Below, in pieces: positions 37,322-46,846 of a DNA stretch of 64,000 bases. The stretch is taken from NCBI RefSeq assembly GCF_011759375.1, contig NZ_JAARML010000011.1:1-64000 (forward strand). Direction: 5' to 3'. Both the position numbers and the translations under genes were made by a program. The notes under the pieces are model-generated. The model worked only from the letters and a program-made list of their open reading frames with translations. It had not been told where the DNA came from and did not search any database. How positions within the stretch are numbered: position 1 is the stretch's first letter; each line of letters begins with the position of its first letter. Source of the stretch: Paraflavitalea devenefica (GTDB taxonomy: Bacteria; Bacteroidota; Bacteroidia; Chitinophagales; Chitinophagaceae).

Positions 37322-39232
37322 TTAATTAGTGTTATTACTATCTGCCTTCTTTCGTAATTGTTCTAATAATTGCAGTCCCAACAATCCACTAATGGAACCA
37401 TTGCCATCACCACCACCATTGATCAATACTTCAGGCATGATCCTGATCTGCTGCGCACCGATCGCTTCCATCACCTTCAGTTGGGTAAAATTATCACCAC
37501 CCATACCTTCTACAGCCAGCTTATAGGATTCAGCAGAAGATTTACCAATGGCCAGTATCTTCTCCGCTTCCGCATTACCGGTCAGTGATATCTTTTCCGC
37601 TTCTGCTTTTGCCAGTAATTCAATCTTTTCTGCATCCGCCTTGGCCATCAACCTTGTCTTTTCCGCTTCACCACCTGCCAGCAGCTTCAGCCTTTCCGCA
37701 TCGGCCGTTGCATGGATACGTACACTGTTCGCATCACCAGTGGCTTTCTTCACAGAAGCATCTGCAATGCGTTCGGCAATCAAAACGCCCTGGTCGGCTT
37801 TTACGATCTCTTTCTGAATCTCTGCAATAGCCGTTTCCTTTTCCAGCGACTGCCGGGTTTCCTGGGCCAGCTTCTGTGTTTCATACGTTACCTTCTGTTC
37901 TTCTGCCAGTTTACGGTCGGTGAGTGTTTTCATCAGGGAGTCCGGCGGTACAATATCACCGATCAGCGTATCCACGCCAAACACATTGTACTGGTCCAGC
38001 ACATGGCCGATATGTTCACGGGCCGATTCCTGTCTTTCCTTCCGGCTTTTCAGGAAGTCGATCACCTCTGCATCCTGGGCAGAGTTGCGGAAATAATTAC
38101 CAATAGTAGGTTCCAATACCTGTGTTACCAGGTTGCTCATATTACCGAACCGGGCAATTACCTTGGGGGCTTCCGTGTTAGGGATGTGAATGATCTGCGC
38201 TACGTCGAGGTTGAAAGTAAATCCATCCTTGCTGCGCACCGTAATGGTAGAGAGATTTTTATCCAACTGGTGCGCTTCACTGCGGGCGCTGGCCCAGTTC
38301 AGCACCAGGTTGGTGGTGGGTACCAGTTCCACTTTCATAATATGGGAATTGATGGGGTACTTACCGGGGCCCAGTGGTTCGGCCCATACCCCCCTTTGAC
38401 CTTTGGAAACAATATTGCCGTGCTTGAATTCCACACCGCTCAGGTCTACTCCATCGGCGCCTACAAAAGAAATGACCACGCCTACATAACCGATGGGTAT
38501 TTCTGTCATCTTCACCATTTCCACTTTGGCAAACCAGGGATTCAGGAAATAAGCACCGGCCAGGATCACCTGTTCCTGTAAACCTTTATAGCCTCCATTG
38601 GTGAGGAAGGTATCCACGTCTTGGAACTTATTGTGCTTGCCGATCAGCTTACCGGCAATCTGGCCTTCTTCCAGCGGTGTGCCTTCCAGGGTGGTTACAA
38701 TACCCACCGCATTGTCGGGAATACTGGTCATGTCATGGATCTCTATTTCAAACAGGAAAGTGTTCACCCGGTAGCTGCCCGGTGGAATAATAGCTGTTTG
38801 CCGGCCTTTACGTCCGCCATTGAGCAGGAAGCCTTTGGCGTCCTGGAAAGTATCGCAATCCACCTTACGGGAAAGGATATGTCCTGTTTGCAGTTCCATA
38901 CCATCTTTGGCCAGCACCAGTCCGATCTTTCCGGTAGGTATAACGGTGAAGGGCTGAAAAATAACTTCATACTGCCAGATCCATTTCCAGAAATAAACAC
39001 CGGGTGGTAAAGTTTGCGCCTGGAAGCCGGCCTCGCCATCAGTAGCTATAATGCGGCCTTCCGGCAATTCCTGCTTTCCAAACAATACGAACTTTTTGGT
39101 CACCAGGCCAATACGGTCTTCGGGAATAATGACCAGTCCAAAGAAAACACGAAGGATAAACTTGTAAAATACAAGGCAAAGAAGGGGTAGGCCAATGAGC
39201 AGGGCCCACTGGATAAGTGTTAGGGATTCCAT
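37322..39232 (-). CDS. Flotillin-like SPFH domain protein
   Basis: The 636-aa product has an N-terminal membrane helix (LIQWALLIGLPLLCLVFYKF), then an SPFH/band-7 domain and a long Ala/Glu/Lys-rich coiled coil (about 440-590) with repeated AEAEKI and ADAEKI words, typical of flotillins. The C-terminus is Gly-rich (LINGGGDGNGSISGLLGLQL). Flotillins form ring or cage assemblies on the inner membrane and organise membrane microdomains. The protein is longer than classical YuaG/FloT (about 500 aa) because several PHB-like segments (repeated IPxxxxGIVxxxxG patterns) precede the SPFH core. No NfeD partner is adjacent. Confidence 0.88.
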   Translation of the reverse strand: MESLTLIQWALLIGLPLLCLVFYKFILRVFFGLVIIPEDRIGLVTKKFVLFGKQELPEGRIIATDGEAGFQAQTLPPGVYFWKWIWQYEVIFQPFTVIPTGKIGLVLAKDGMELQTGHILSRKVDCDTFQDAKGFLLNGGRKGRQTAIIPPGSYRVNTFLFEIEIHDMTSIPDNAVGIVTTLEGTPLEEGQIAGKLIGKHNKFQDVDTFLTNGGYKGLQEQVILAGAYFLNPWFAKVEMVKMTEIPIGYVGVVISFVGADGVDLSGVEFKHGNIVSKGQRGVWAEPLGPGKYPINSHIMKVELVPTTNLVLNWASARSEAHQLDKNLSTITVRSKDGFTFNLDVAQIIHIPNTEAPKVIARFGNMSNLVTQVLEPTIGNYFRNSAQDAEVIDFLKSRKERQESAREHIGHVLDQYNVFGVDTLIGDIVPPDSLMKTLTDRKLAEEQKVTYETQKLAQETRQSLEKETAIAEIQKEIVKADQGVLIAERIADASVKKATGDANSVRIHATADAERLKLLAGGEAEKTRLMAKADAEKIELLAKAEAEKISLTGNAEAEKILAIGKSSAESYKLAVEGMGGDNFTQLKVMEAIGAQQIRIMPEVLINGGGDGNGSISGLLGLQLLEQLRKKADSNNTN

Positions 39233-39600
39233 ATAATTTAATGATGATTAAGTGTGCATAATAGGTATATAATGAACCGTAGATGTTGTTGAAATAGAAC
39301 ATCCATGACAGTGATAGTAAGTAATCATAACAATGGTATTACCGTGAACCGGGAGGCGAAGTATTATGGATCGTAAACCGGATAGATTGGTAGAGAGAAA
39401 GGTAGTGGCTGTTGCAGTGATCTTTTTCCATATTGGAAAATTGGTTGAGTAAAGGTAGAGAATGATTCGGGATTTCCATAGCCCCGGCAAAAATTTTGTC
39501 TTTACATAACATTTAACAATTGGCTACTTGCAAAAGGGCCCCCCGTTATAGTATATTTGGTATAATGACGGCAAACCTGTAAAATGTGGCTGTCATCCTT
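39233..39600. other. Intergenic region between divergent flotillin gene and 39601 gene
   Basis: The 368-bp gap holds a plausible promoter for the plus-strand gene at 39528-39559 and otherwise no ORF, hairpin or repeat that I can support. The flotillin promoter must also lie here. Confidence 0.4.
39528..39559 (+). promoter_or_regulatory. Putative Bacteroidota promoter of the 39601 gene
   Basis: A TTG at 39528-39530 is followed after 21 bp by TATATTTG at 39552-39559, matching the -33/-7 pattern TTG N19-21 TAnnTTTG. The ATG follows 41 bp later. Confidence 0.5.
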
Positions 39601-40695
39601 ATGACCCTTTCCCGCCTCGTTTCTTTCATCTACTTATGGGTGTGCATAGCTGGGTTCATAGCCTGCCGGCAGCGAAAACCCGTTGTCATCCGCGCATATT
39701 ACTATTGGCAAAACAGTACCACGGTAGCAGGAGAAGAAAAAGCATTCCTGAGAAAGCATGCCGTTACAAAGCTCTATGCCAAATGCCTCGATATTGACTG
39801 GAACAGTATTAATCATGCTTATCCGCTTACCATTACCAACGTTCACCACATTGCATACGGATTCAGCCATTATAATGATACCCTGAATGCAAAGGTGGTT
39901 CCGGTAGTCTTTATGACCAATAAGACCTTTCTGCAAATTGATTCGACGGAAATACCCATGCTGGCTACGCATATACTGCGCAAATGCATACCGGGCTTTG
40001 ATTCCCTGAGCATTCCGGAGCATGGGAGCTATCACTATACAGTTCCCGAAGAAGTACAATTCGATTGCGACTGGACTATAACCACCGAAGAAAAATACTT
40101 TTACTTTCTCCGTTGTGTCAAAGCACAACTTGGCGCACGTCCGGTAACTATATCGGCTACCATCCGGCTTCACCAGTTCAAAAACCCTCATCTTACAGGC
40201 ATACCGCCAGCCGACAGGGGGATGCTCATGGTATACAACATCAGCAGGCTTACAGAATATACGCCTGTTAACTCCATATATGATAACGAAAAAGCGAAGC
40301 CTTACTTCACCCGTAAAAAAAACTATGACCTGCCATTGGACATTGCCCTTCCCGCCTACTCCTGGGCCATCTTCTTCCATCACGGGAAATTCAGCATGAT
40401 CGACAATGGCCTCACCCGCGATTCCCTCGAAAACATGTCCTTCCTGCGTCGCGCACCCAATGGCTTCTACCAGGTGACGGCCGACACAGTGTTGAGCGGT
40501 TTATACATACGTCCGGGCGATGAGATCAAAATGGAAAAAATAGAGGAAGCCACCTTATTGCAGGCAGCCGAAATGGCTGGCAGGGCCATCAACACAGCCG
40601 CTTTCTCCGTAGCCCTCTTCGATCTTTCCACACCTGAAATACAAAACTATCGCCATGAAACCATTGAGCAGGTATATACTCGCTTTGAGCGTTAG
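39601..40695 (+). CDS. Lipoprotein of unknown function
   Basis: The 364-aa product has a lipoprotein signal peptide (MTLSRLVSFIYLWVCIAGFI then the lipid Cys in IAC). The mature part contains no motif I recognise: segments such as FDCDWTITTEEKYFYFLRCV and RPVTISATIRLHQFKNPHL, and a C-terminal PGDEIKMEKIEEATLLQAAEMA. The segment pattern (a clear Asp-Trp start, mid-chain strand-helix repeats) vaguely recalls a TIM-barrel glycoside hydrolase-like fold, but this is a guess. The last 41 bp overlap the start of the next gene, so the two are translated together and probably work together. Confidence 0.65.
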   Translation: MTLSRLVSFIYLWVCIAGFIACRQRKPVVIRAYYYWQNSTTVAGEEKAFLRKHAVTKLYAKCLDIDWNSINHAYPLTITNVHHIAYGFSHYNDTLNAKVVPVVFMTNKTFLQIDSTEIPMLATHILRKCIPGFDSLSIPEHGSYHYTVPEEVQFDCDWTITTEEKYFYFLRCVKAQLGARPVTISATIRLHQFKNPHLTGIPPADRGMLMVYNISRLTEYTPVNSIYDNEKAKPYFTRKKNYDLPLDIALPAYSWAIFFHHGKFSMIDNGLTRDSLENMSFLRRAPNGFYQVTADTVLSGLYIRPGDEIKMEKIEEATLLQAAEMAGRAINTAAFSVALFDLSTPEIQNYRHETIEQVYTRFER

Positions 40696-43015
40696 CTTCC
40701 TGCTGGTAGCGCCCAAGAAAATAGCACAGGGATGTGGCTTTTATATGTGGCCCGGTGAATACCGCTTCTGGATGCTTCAGCCCGACCTTACCAATCAAAA
40801 GGAATTGAGCCCTTTCTACCTCGCCACTTCCTACCTGTATCCGCACACCTACCAGTCGATGGACAACAGGCATTATGGCCCCAATATAGAAGAGTGGCGC
40901 ACACTGACGGCTAACAAGGTAAAGGCCGCCGACATTGACACCATTCTATACCATACTGGTACAGGTGAATTTCTCGAACAACTGGACAGTCTGGTCCGCA
41001 TCAATTCATTTGCCGCCTTCCTCGCAAAGCCGGGAAACAGGGATTACCTCCAATACATGCAGCTCAGCAAAAAAGCGGAGGCTATTGCTGAAAATCCAGA
41101 TCCCTGGCAGGAAGGCATTTATCCCAATCCTGTTATTGACCGTACGATAAAACAAGCCAATGCCCTTTATAATGCCACTCAAAATACAACCATCCGCCTG
41201 CGTACGGCCTACCAGCTCATGCGGCTGCACGCCTATAACCAACAACGGAATTATATTGATACAATATGGAAGGAAAAAGTAGAGCGGGTACACTCGGCCA
41301 GTTGGATCAAAACGGCGGCCATGTACATAAAAGCGCTGCATACACCTTCGCCACAAAGTGATTACCTTTTTTCCAAAGCCTTCGACCGGGGTGACTACAA
41401 CCGGGGGCATTGCCTGATCAACTTCAGGTCTTCCCAACTGGACAAAGCCTTGCTGCTGGCTACCAACAAACATGAGCGAACAGTGCTGTATGCCATGAAA
41501 GCATTTACCTACCCCGGCAAAGCATTGAACGACCTGGAAAAGATCTACCGGATGGAGCCAGGTTACAAAGAGATCAATTTCCTCCTGCTGAGGGAGATCA
41601 ATAAAGTAGAAGATTGGCTGCTTACACCCGCCGTAACAGGCTTTGGACCCGCGCTATACGACTATGAAATAAGCCTGGAAGGCCCGGGCGCCGCTAATTA
41701 CAAAAGGGACAAGGCCTACGCAGCAGCGTTGTACGATTTCATAAAAAAAATGATTGCGGAGAACAAGAACAGCAACAAAGCGCTTTTATACCTTTGTGCG
41801 GCCCACCTCGCTTTTGTTCAGGGATATTATGCAGCGTCACGCAATTACCTTACCAGGGCAGCCGCCTTTCCCCACCTTCCAGCCAACCTTAAAACACAGT
41901 TACTGGTTAGCGATGTATTGGTTAACCTTGCCACAGAGCCTGGCTGGAGCAAGGCTGCTGAAGTGAAATTCATGCGCCTGCTCAATAGTTCTGCTGAAGA
42001 ATTGGGCGTACACGATCCGGCCATCATGAAAGATCAGTTAATCCTCTATGCCGGCAGGCAGTTGATGCGCAAAGGCGACAGGGCACGGGGATTGTTGTTA
42101 TTGGGCAAAACCCGCAGGGCATTGGGCACCTTATCCATCAGTACACTCAAAAGAGTGTATGAAGTTATCTGGGAAAAAGCCACCGCCGCCGACTATGACA
42201 GCATGGTATCTATACTTACCCGCCAACATCCTGCTGCCTTTGAAAAATTTGTATCAGCCGGCGTATTGAAAGATGTCTGGGACAATGATGAAGAGTATGA
42301 AGACGAGTCCAACCCCGATGCCGAAGGATGGGACATCAACAGGCTGAAAGAAGGGAAAGCAGGATACTACATCCGGGAAGATAGCCTGGAAAAAGCCTGG
42401 GAGGTGTTGAAGCAACTTCCCGACTCTCTCTGGCGACAATATCCTTACGACCCTTACGGGAAGGGCGATCCTTTTTTGGTAAACATCAATCACCCTCATA
42501 GTGTAGACACCACAGAAAAAACATACAGCAAACCGCAGCTCATTGCGCAAATGATCAAACTGAAACAACAGGCGCAGCGCGAGCCGGAAAAAGCGGCGCT
42601 GTGTTACTTCAGGCTGGCCAATGCTTATTACAACTTTACCTACCACGGCAAGCATTGGATAATATCAAAACCCTGGTGGTCGACCGGCGATGGCGATGAG
42701 TATCACCTGAAAAATGTAGTACCCGGCTTCAATGGTAACTACTACGGTTGTGAAAGGGCCAAACAATACTACCTCAAAGCATTAAAAGCAACCAAAGACA
42801 AAAAGCTCGCGTCCCTTTGCTGTATGATGGCAGGGATATGCCAGGAAAATTACAGGAATTACCTGCTGGATATAGATGAGTGGAACGGCGTTGATAAATT
42901 CGCCAACCCCTACATCAAACTGCTGAAGCAAAAGAAAATGGGTACAGACTATTACCGGGAGATCATCGAAGAATGCGCTACCTATAACAGCTATGTCAAA
43001 CAATTGAACAACTAA
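40655..43015 (+). CDS. Large exported TPR-like protein of unknown function
   Basis: The 786-aa product starts with a signal peptide (MKPLSRYILALSVSFLLVAP) followed by a GCGFYMWPGEYRFWML segment, a C-G-x-Y/F-x-x-x-x-x-x-x-F pattern I have seen in uncharacterised Bacteroidota proteins. Most of the rest is alpha-helical with TPR-like pairs (for example ALLYLCAAHLAFVQGYYAAS, CYFRLANAYYNFTYHGKHW, KLASLCCMMAGICQENYRN). No catalytic motif is visible. It overlaps the upstream lipoprotein gene by 41 bp in another frame, and its stop overlaps the stop of the convergent MuiA-like gene by 3 bp. It may be a periplasmic or surface scaffold partner of the lipoprotein. Confidence 0.65.
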   Translation: MKPLSRYILALSVSFLLVAPKKIAQGCGFYMWPGEYRFWMLQPDLTNQKELSPFYLATSYLYPHTYQSMDNRHYGPNIEEWRTLTANKVKAADIDTILYHTGTGEFLEQLDSLVRINSFAAFLAKPGNRDYLQYMQLSKKAEAIAENPDPWQEGIYPNPVIDRTIKQANALYNATQNTTIRLRTAYQLMRLHAYNQQRNYIDTIWKEKVERVHSASWIKTAAMYIKALHTPSPQSDYLFSKAFDRGDYNRGHCLINFRSSQLDKALLLATNKHERTVLYAMKAFTYPGKALNDLEKIYRMEPGYKEINFLLLREINKVEDWLLTPAVTGFGPALYDYEISLEGPGAANYKRDKAYAAALYDFIKKMIAENKNSNKALLYLCAAHLAFVQGYYAASRNYLTRAAAFPHLPANLKTQLLVSDVLVNLATEPGWSKAAEVKFMRLLNSSAEELGVHDPAIMKDQLILYAGRQLMRKGDRARGLLLLGKTRRALGTLSISTLKRVYEVIWEKATAADYDSMVSILTRQHPAAFEKFVSAGVLKDVWDNDEEYEDESNPDAEGWDINRLKEGKAGYYIREDSLEKAWEVLKQLPDSLWRQYPYDPYGKGDPFLVNINHPHSVDTTEKTYSKPQLIAQMIKLKQQAQREPEKAALCYFRLANAYYNFTYHGKHWIISKPWWSTGDGDEYHLKNVVPGFNGNYYGCERAKQYYLKALKATKDKKLASLCCMMAGICQENYRNYLLDIDEWNGVDKFANPYIKLLKQKKMGTDYYREIIEECATYNSYVKQLNN

Positions 43016-44817
43016 TTCACATTCACCACCTTATCTTTCGGATACTTCACACTGTAACTCAGCCGGAACTTTTTGGACTCTCCGGGCGCTAATTCTACCT
43101 GCCAGTTCAGTATCCCCAACTCTGTATTGTTGGCGGCGCCGCTGGTTTCCAGCAACTCCACTTCAATATCTTTATTCGTTGATAGGGGGTATTGGTCTTT
43201 CAGCATCATATTTACCTTCTCCTTCTTATTGTTCTTAACCGTGATCTCATAAGTAAACACCTGCTTTTTATTGCTGCCCAGGAACTTCACACTGCTGAAG
43301 TCCTTCAGCTTTTCACGCGTCACTACTACCCGCTTGTCTTTGCCTAATGTGAAATTCAGCGTATCCAGGGTGGCATTCGGATCAATCATCGTCTTGCCGA
43401 TATAAGTGCCTTCAAAAATAATATTGGCTTCACCGGGCAACAGGTTCAGGCTTTCCCAGTCAGCAATATCTGCCAGCAAATAAGCATCCTTGTCCACACG
43501 CGGGGCCGTAAAATATTTAAACTGGGCAGGCACCGTGAAGTCTTTCAAGGCTACCTGTTGCTCTTTTCCATTGGTAGGCACATCATAGGGGAGGTCAATT
43601 TCAAAAGTTACATTCAGTTCATGGTCATTCACCGATACATAATCACTCAACCCTTCTTTAAGCGTTATCACCACCGCACCACCAGCGGCACGGGACCCAT
43701 ATTGGGCTGTGGCTTCCCCCTCCTTCAATACCTTCACATCTTTAATAGCGTTTGGATGGATCTTGTTGTATTCTTTTTTGGTAATGGTATTCCCATTCAA
43801 TATATACACAGGTTCCTGGTACTGCTTCGTCTCATCAGTGGACCCTTCTTTGGAACGGCCATAACCCACTACTACCACTTCATCCATGGAGGCGGTTGCC
43901 CCTGAGAGCTTACCAGACAGCCCCGGTATCTGCGCCATAGCAGTAGCAGGATATTGATAGGCCAGGAACCAGCTTTTCAATACAGGTGCATTATTGTTCT
44001 GGTTCGGTGTAGAAGTGGCCAGCGTTAACTTCACATCATTCCAGTCAATGCCGGTGGTTTGTGTCAGCTTCGCTTTATAAGCCAGCTTTACCGGTTTATT
44101 GATATTTTCTACTTTAAGGTCGTATGTGGGCGACCAGGAGGCCAGGGGAGTGATATAAGAAACGGTGAAATTAAAGGCGCCGCCTACCGGGCAATACACC
44201 TGCAGCAGCAGCTTGCCTACTGTTTTGGTATTCTTTTGTTCCTCTTCTTTGATCTGCAGGTGCAGTTTTGACAATACGTCCAGCAGTTTGGTTTCCTTCT
44301 CCCGGCATTGGCCCATTTCTTTCTGCAGTTCCAGTGTTTTCAGCCGGTAATAATCTACCATTTTGGTGAGCTCTGCTACACTTAATCCTGTCTGCGTGCC
44401 ACCAATAGATTTATTCGATTTCAGTAAGTCCAATAATTCCTGGTCGGTCTTAATGGCTACCTGTACATTGGCCAGTTCTTTGGTCACCAGCTCCAGGGAA
44501 TCTTCCAGTCGCCTGATCAGGGCTGTTTTTTGTACAGGCTTCAAAAAGTCAGTGGAAAGGGTGGAGGAAAGAATGGTGACATTGCCATCATTGCCAATCT
44601 GCAGGCTGTTCATATTGATCCGGTTACTGACGCCATCAATAATCAGTTCATTATTGCCGGCATCCAGTGTTGCCCGGGCTGTATGGGTAAGCTCAGCACC
44701 TGATCGGTAAACAGTAACGGTTTTCAGGGCGGCAGCTACTATATTCTTTTCTCCACCGGCCATTGTGGGTAGGCACAAAACGAAGGAGAAAGCTACTAAA
44801 AAGGAGATATGCTTCAT
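43012..44817 (-). CDS. MuiA/DUF4139 family protein with inserted TonB-plug-like segment
   Basis: The 601-aa product has a signal peptide, a DUF4140 N-terminal domain (VTVYRSGAELTHTARATLDA, about 32-130), a coiled coil (about 105-200) and a DUF4139 domain (YITPLASWSPTYDLKVENI ... SYSVKYPKDKVV). This is the layout of mucoidy inhibitor A proteins, whose biochemical role is unknown. Within DUF4139 (about residues 315-395) is an insertion reading MDEVVVVGYGRSKEG, PVYILNGNTITK, IKDVKVLKEGEATAQYGSRA, AGGAVVITLKEG. That is the signature of the plug domain of SusC-type TonB-dependent receptors, but no beta-barrel follows. The insertion looks like a transplanted surface module. Confidence 0.85.
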   Translation of the reverse strand: MKHISFLVAFSFVLCLPTMAGGEKNIVAAALKTVTVYRSGAELTHTARATLDAGNNELIIDGVSNRINMNSLQIGNDGNVTILSSTLSTDFLKPVQKTALIRRLEDSLELVTKELANVQVAIKTDQELLDLLKSNKSIGGTQTGLSVAELTKMVDYYRLKTLELQKEMGQCREKETKLLDVLSKLHLQIKEEEQKNTKTVGKLLLQVYCPVGGAFNFTVSYITPLASWSPTYDLKVENINKPVKLAYKAKLTQTTGIDWNDVKLTLATSTPNQNNNAPVLKSWFLAYQYPATAMAQIPGLSGKLSGATASMDEVVVVGYGRSKEGSTDETKQYQEPVYILNGNTITKKEYNKIHPNAIKDVKVLKEGEATAQYGSRAAGGAVVITLKEGLSDYVSVNDHELNVTFEIDLPYDVPTNGKEQQVALKDFTVPAQFKYFTAPRVDKDAYLLADIADWESLNLLPGEANIIFEGTYIGKTMIDPNATLDTLNFTLGKDKRVVVTREKLKDFSSVKFLGSNKKQVFTYEITVKNNKKEKVNMMLKDQYPLSTNKDIEVELLETSGAANNTELGILNWQVELAPGESKKFRLSYSVKYPKDKVVNVN

Positions 44818-44877
44818 AATGAGACATTTTGGTGAGTCTTATCATGGATGCATCTCTCCGTCCCATTACATAAAAAA

Positions 44878-44902
44878 GCCCGGAACATATTTGCTCCGGG
44901 CT
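44878..44902 (-). terminator. Intrinsic terminator of the glucan phosphorylase gene
   Basis: AGCCCGGA and its complement TCCGGGCT form an 8-bp stem; the minus strand continues into a run of six T. Confidence 0.85.
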
Positions 44903-44924
44903 ATATATCTTTCAGACTTTCAGT

Positions 44925-46583
44925 CTATTTACTATTATATAGTAGTTCGTAGTACTCAGTCGCCATGCGGCCGGCCTCGAAGCGGAAGCGTACATCGCGC
45001 ATGCCGTTCCAGGCTACCTGGCGCCAGGTGTCATAATTGTCATAATACAGGGGGAGTATTTCCTTCTCCAGGATGTCGTACAGTTTATTATAATCATAAT
45101 CATCCTGCTGCTGCACATTCATCTTCGCATAATCGGCCTTCGGTACTACAAAACCATTGTGGGCATGGTCCATGAACTCTGGTATCCAGCCATCATCGGT
45201 AGAAAAATTCACGGCGCCATTCATCGCTGCGGTCATACCACTGGTGCCGGAGGCTTCACGCGGCACACGGGGATTATTGAGCCATATATCGGCCGATTGT
45301 TTCAATCGCTTGGATAAGGTGAGCTCATAACCAACCAGCACCGCTACGTTCTTATAATTCTTGCTCAGGTGCACCAGGTTGTTGAACTCATTGATCGCCG
45401 GGTAATCCATCGGGTAGGGCTTGCCTGCCCAGATGATCTGCACCGGGTATTTGGTGTTGGACAATAATTTCTCAAAACGCGCCTTATCACGGGTAAGGAA
45501 TTCAGCCCTTTTATAGCCGGCAAAACGGCGCGCCCATACAATGGTGAGCACATTGGGGTTAAACACCTTACCGGTTTGGTCGGCTACAATCTCAAAAGCT
45601 CTTTTCTTCAGGTACTTCTTGCGGTCATCCCACCAGGTGTCATTGTTTTCATCCGAAGCGCGGTACAACTGTTTATCGGCCCAATAGCTCCAGTTCTGCG
45701 CATTGGTGATAGAGATGATGGGACAAATGCCGGGATACTTGCTCCACATTTGCCGGGATACCTCGCCATGTAAGGCCGATACGCCATTGGCCAGCTTGGC
45801 AAAGCGCAGGGCCACGAGGGAGTGGTTAAACTGGTCGTCCTGTAAACCGGTAAGCTTGCGCACTTCATCCAGTCCCAGTCCGCAGAAATAACTCATCTTA
45901 TGGCAAAGGTTGATATCGTGCTTTTCATTGCCTGCTTCTTCCGGCGTATGGGTAGTGAATACGAGTCTTTTCTTAATGTCTTCTACATTACCGAATTTTT
46001 TGTACAGGTAGAACACAGAAGAAACGGCATGCGCTTCATTGAGGTGATAACGCTCGGGGTTGAAACCTATCTCATCCATCAGCTTGGCGCCGCCCACACC
46101 CAGCAGGATGAACTGCGCTACCTTGGTAGCTACATTCGCATCATAGAGGCGGTGGGTGATCGTTTGCGATACATAGTCATTCTCCGGCAGGTCGGTGCTC
46201 AGCAGGAACAGGGGCGCCGTCCTGAATGTTTCGGGATTCAGGTACCAGGCTTTCACCCATACCGGGTGGTCATGTATAATGATCTGGAACTTGATGCCTG
46301 TATCTTCGAGGAAACTGTAATGCTTTTCCATCCAGTTTACCTGCAGGGTCTGGTCCTGGTTGCGCGCCTGGTCATAATAACCGTATTTCCATAAAATACC
46401 AATGCCCACAAGGTTTTGGCGCAGTTCGTAGGCGCTCCGCAGGTGCGAGCCGGAGAGGAATCCCAATCCTCCGCTATAGATCTTCAATGGCTGGTGTACC
46501 GCGAACTCCATGGAAAAATAGGCTACCCGCCTGGAGAAACGCTCATCCGCCTGATAGGGTACTTTAAAGTTAATAAAACTCAT
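44925..46583 (-). CDS. Alpha-glucan phosphorylase family protein (GT35)
   Basis: The 552-aa product belongs to the short GT35 alpha-glucan phosphorylase group: YFSMEFAVHQPLKIYSGGLG at the start, NEAHAVSSVFYLYKKFGN, VFTTHTPEEAGNEKHDI, and WARRFAGYKRAEFL. These enzymes release glucose 1-phosphate from glycogen or maltodextrin. In classical members a lysine in GTSGMKAALNG binds pyridoxal phosphate; here the motif reads GTSGMTAAMNGAVNFSTDDG with Thr at that place. Bacteroidota homologues may share this, but I cannot confirm it, so phosphorylase activity is not certain. The gene stands alone with its own terminator. Confidence 0.85.
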   Translation of the reverse strand: MSFINFKVPYQADERFSRRVAYFSMEFAVHQPLKIYSGGLGFLSGSHLRSAYELRQNLVGIGILWKYGYYDQARNQDQTLQVNWMEKHYSFLEDTGIKFQIIIHDHPVWVKAWYLNPETFRTAPLFLLSTDLPENDYVSQTITHRLYDANVATKVAQFILLGVGGAKLMDEIGFNPERYHLNEAHAVSSVFYLYKKFGNVEDIKKRLVFTTHTPEEAGNEKHDINLCHKMSYFCGLGLDEVRKLTGLQDDQFNHSLVALRFAKLANGVSALHGEVSRQMWSKYPGICPIISITNAQNWSYWADKQLYRASDENNDTWWDDRKKYLKKRAFEIVADQTGKVFNPNVLTIVWARRFAGYKRAEFLTRDKARFEKLLSNTKYPVQIIWAGKPYPMDYPAINEFNNLVHLSKNYKNVAVLVGYELTLSKRLKQSADIWLNNPRVPREASGTSGMTAAMNGAVNFSTDDGWIPEFMDHAHNGFVVPKADYAKMNVQQQDDYDYNKLYDILEKEILPLYYDNYDTWRQVAWNGMRDVRFRFEAGRMATEYYELLYNSK

Positions 46584-46782
46584 ATGCTGTTATACTTGAT
46601 CATCAATCGTATTCCCATCTACTCACAACTCACTATTTGTGTATTTTTTACACAACAAGGGTGCAATATACTGGTAAAAATCTAAATGCATTGGTTTCAC
46701 AACAGTCAACACATTTAATGCCAATACCAACGAAACAAAAAGACGCTTATTGCCTGGACCGGTTTTCCTTCTTACTTCCAAC

Positions 46783-46842
46783 TCCTAATGCTGTCTTCTG
46801 AATGCTGTTTTCCAAATTCTGAATTCTGAATTCTGTATTCTT
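46783..46842. repeat. Degenerate word repeat (GAATTCTG type)
   Basis: Near-copies of ATGCTGTTTTC and TTCTGAATTCTG words lie directly behind the stop of the 46847-47785 gene. They resemble 20738-20792. Confidence 0.6.
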
Positions 46843-46846
46843 CCTC

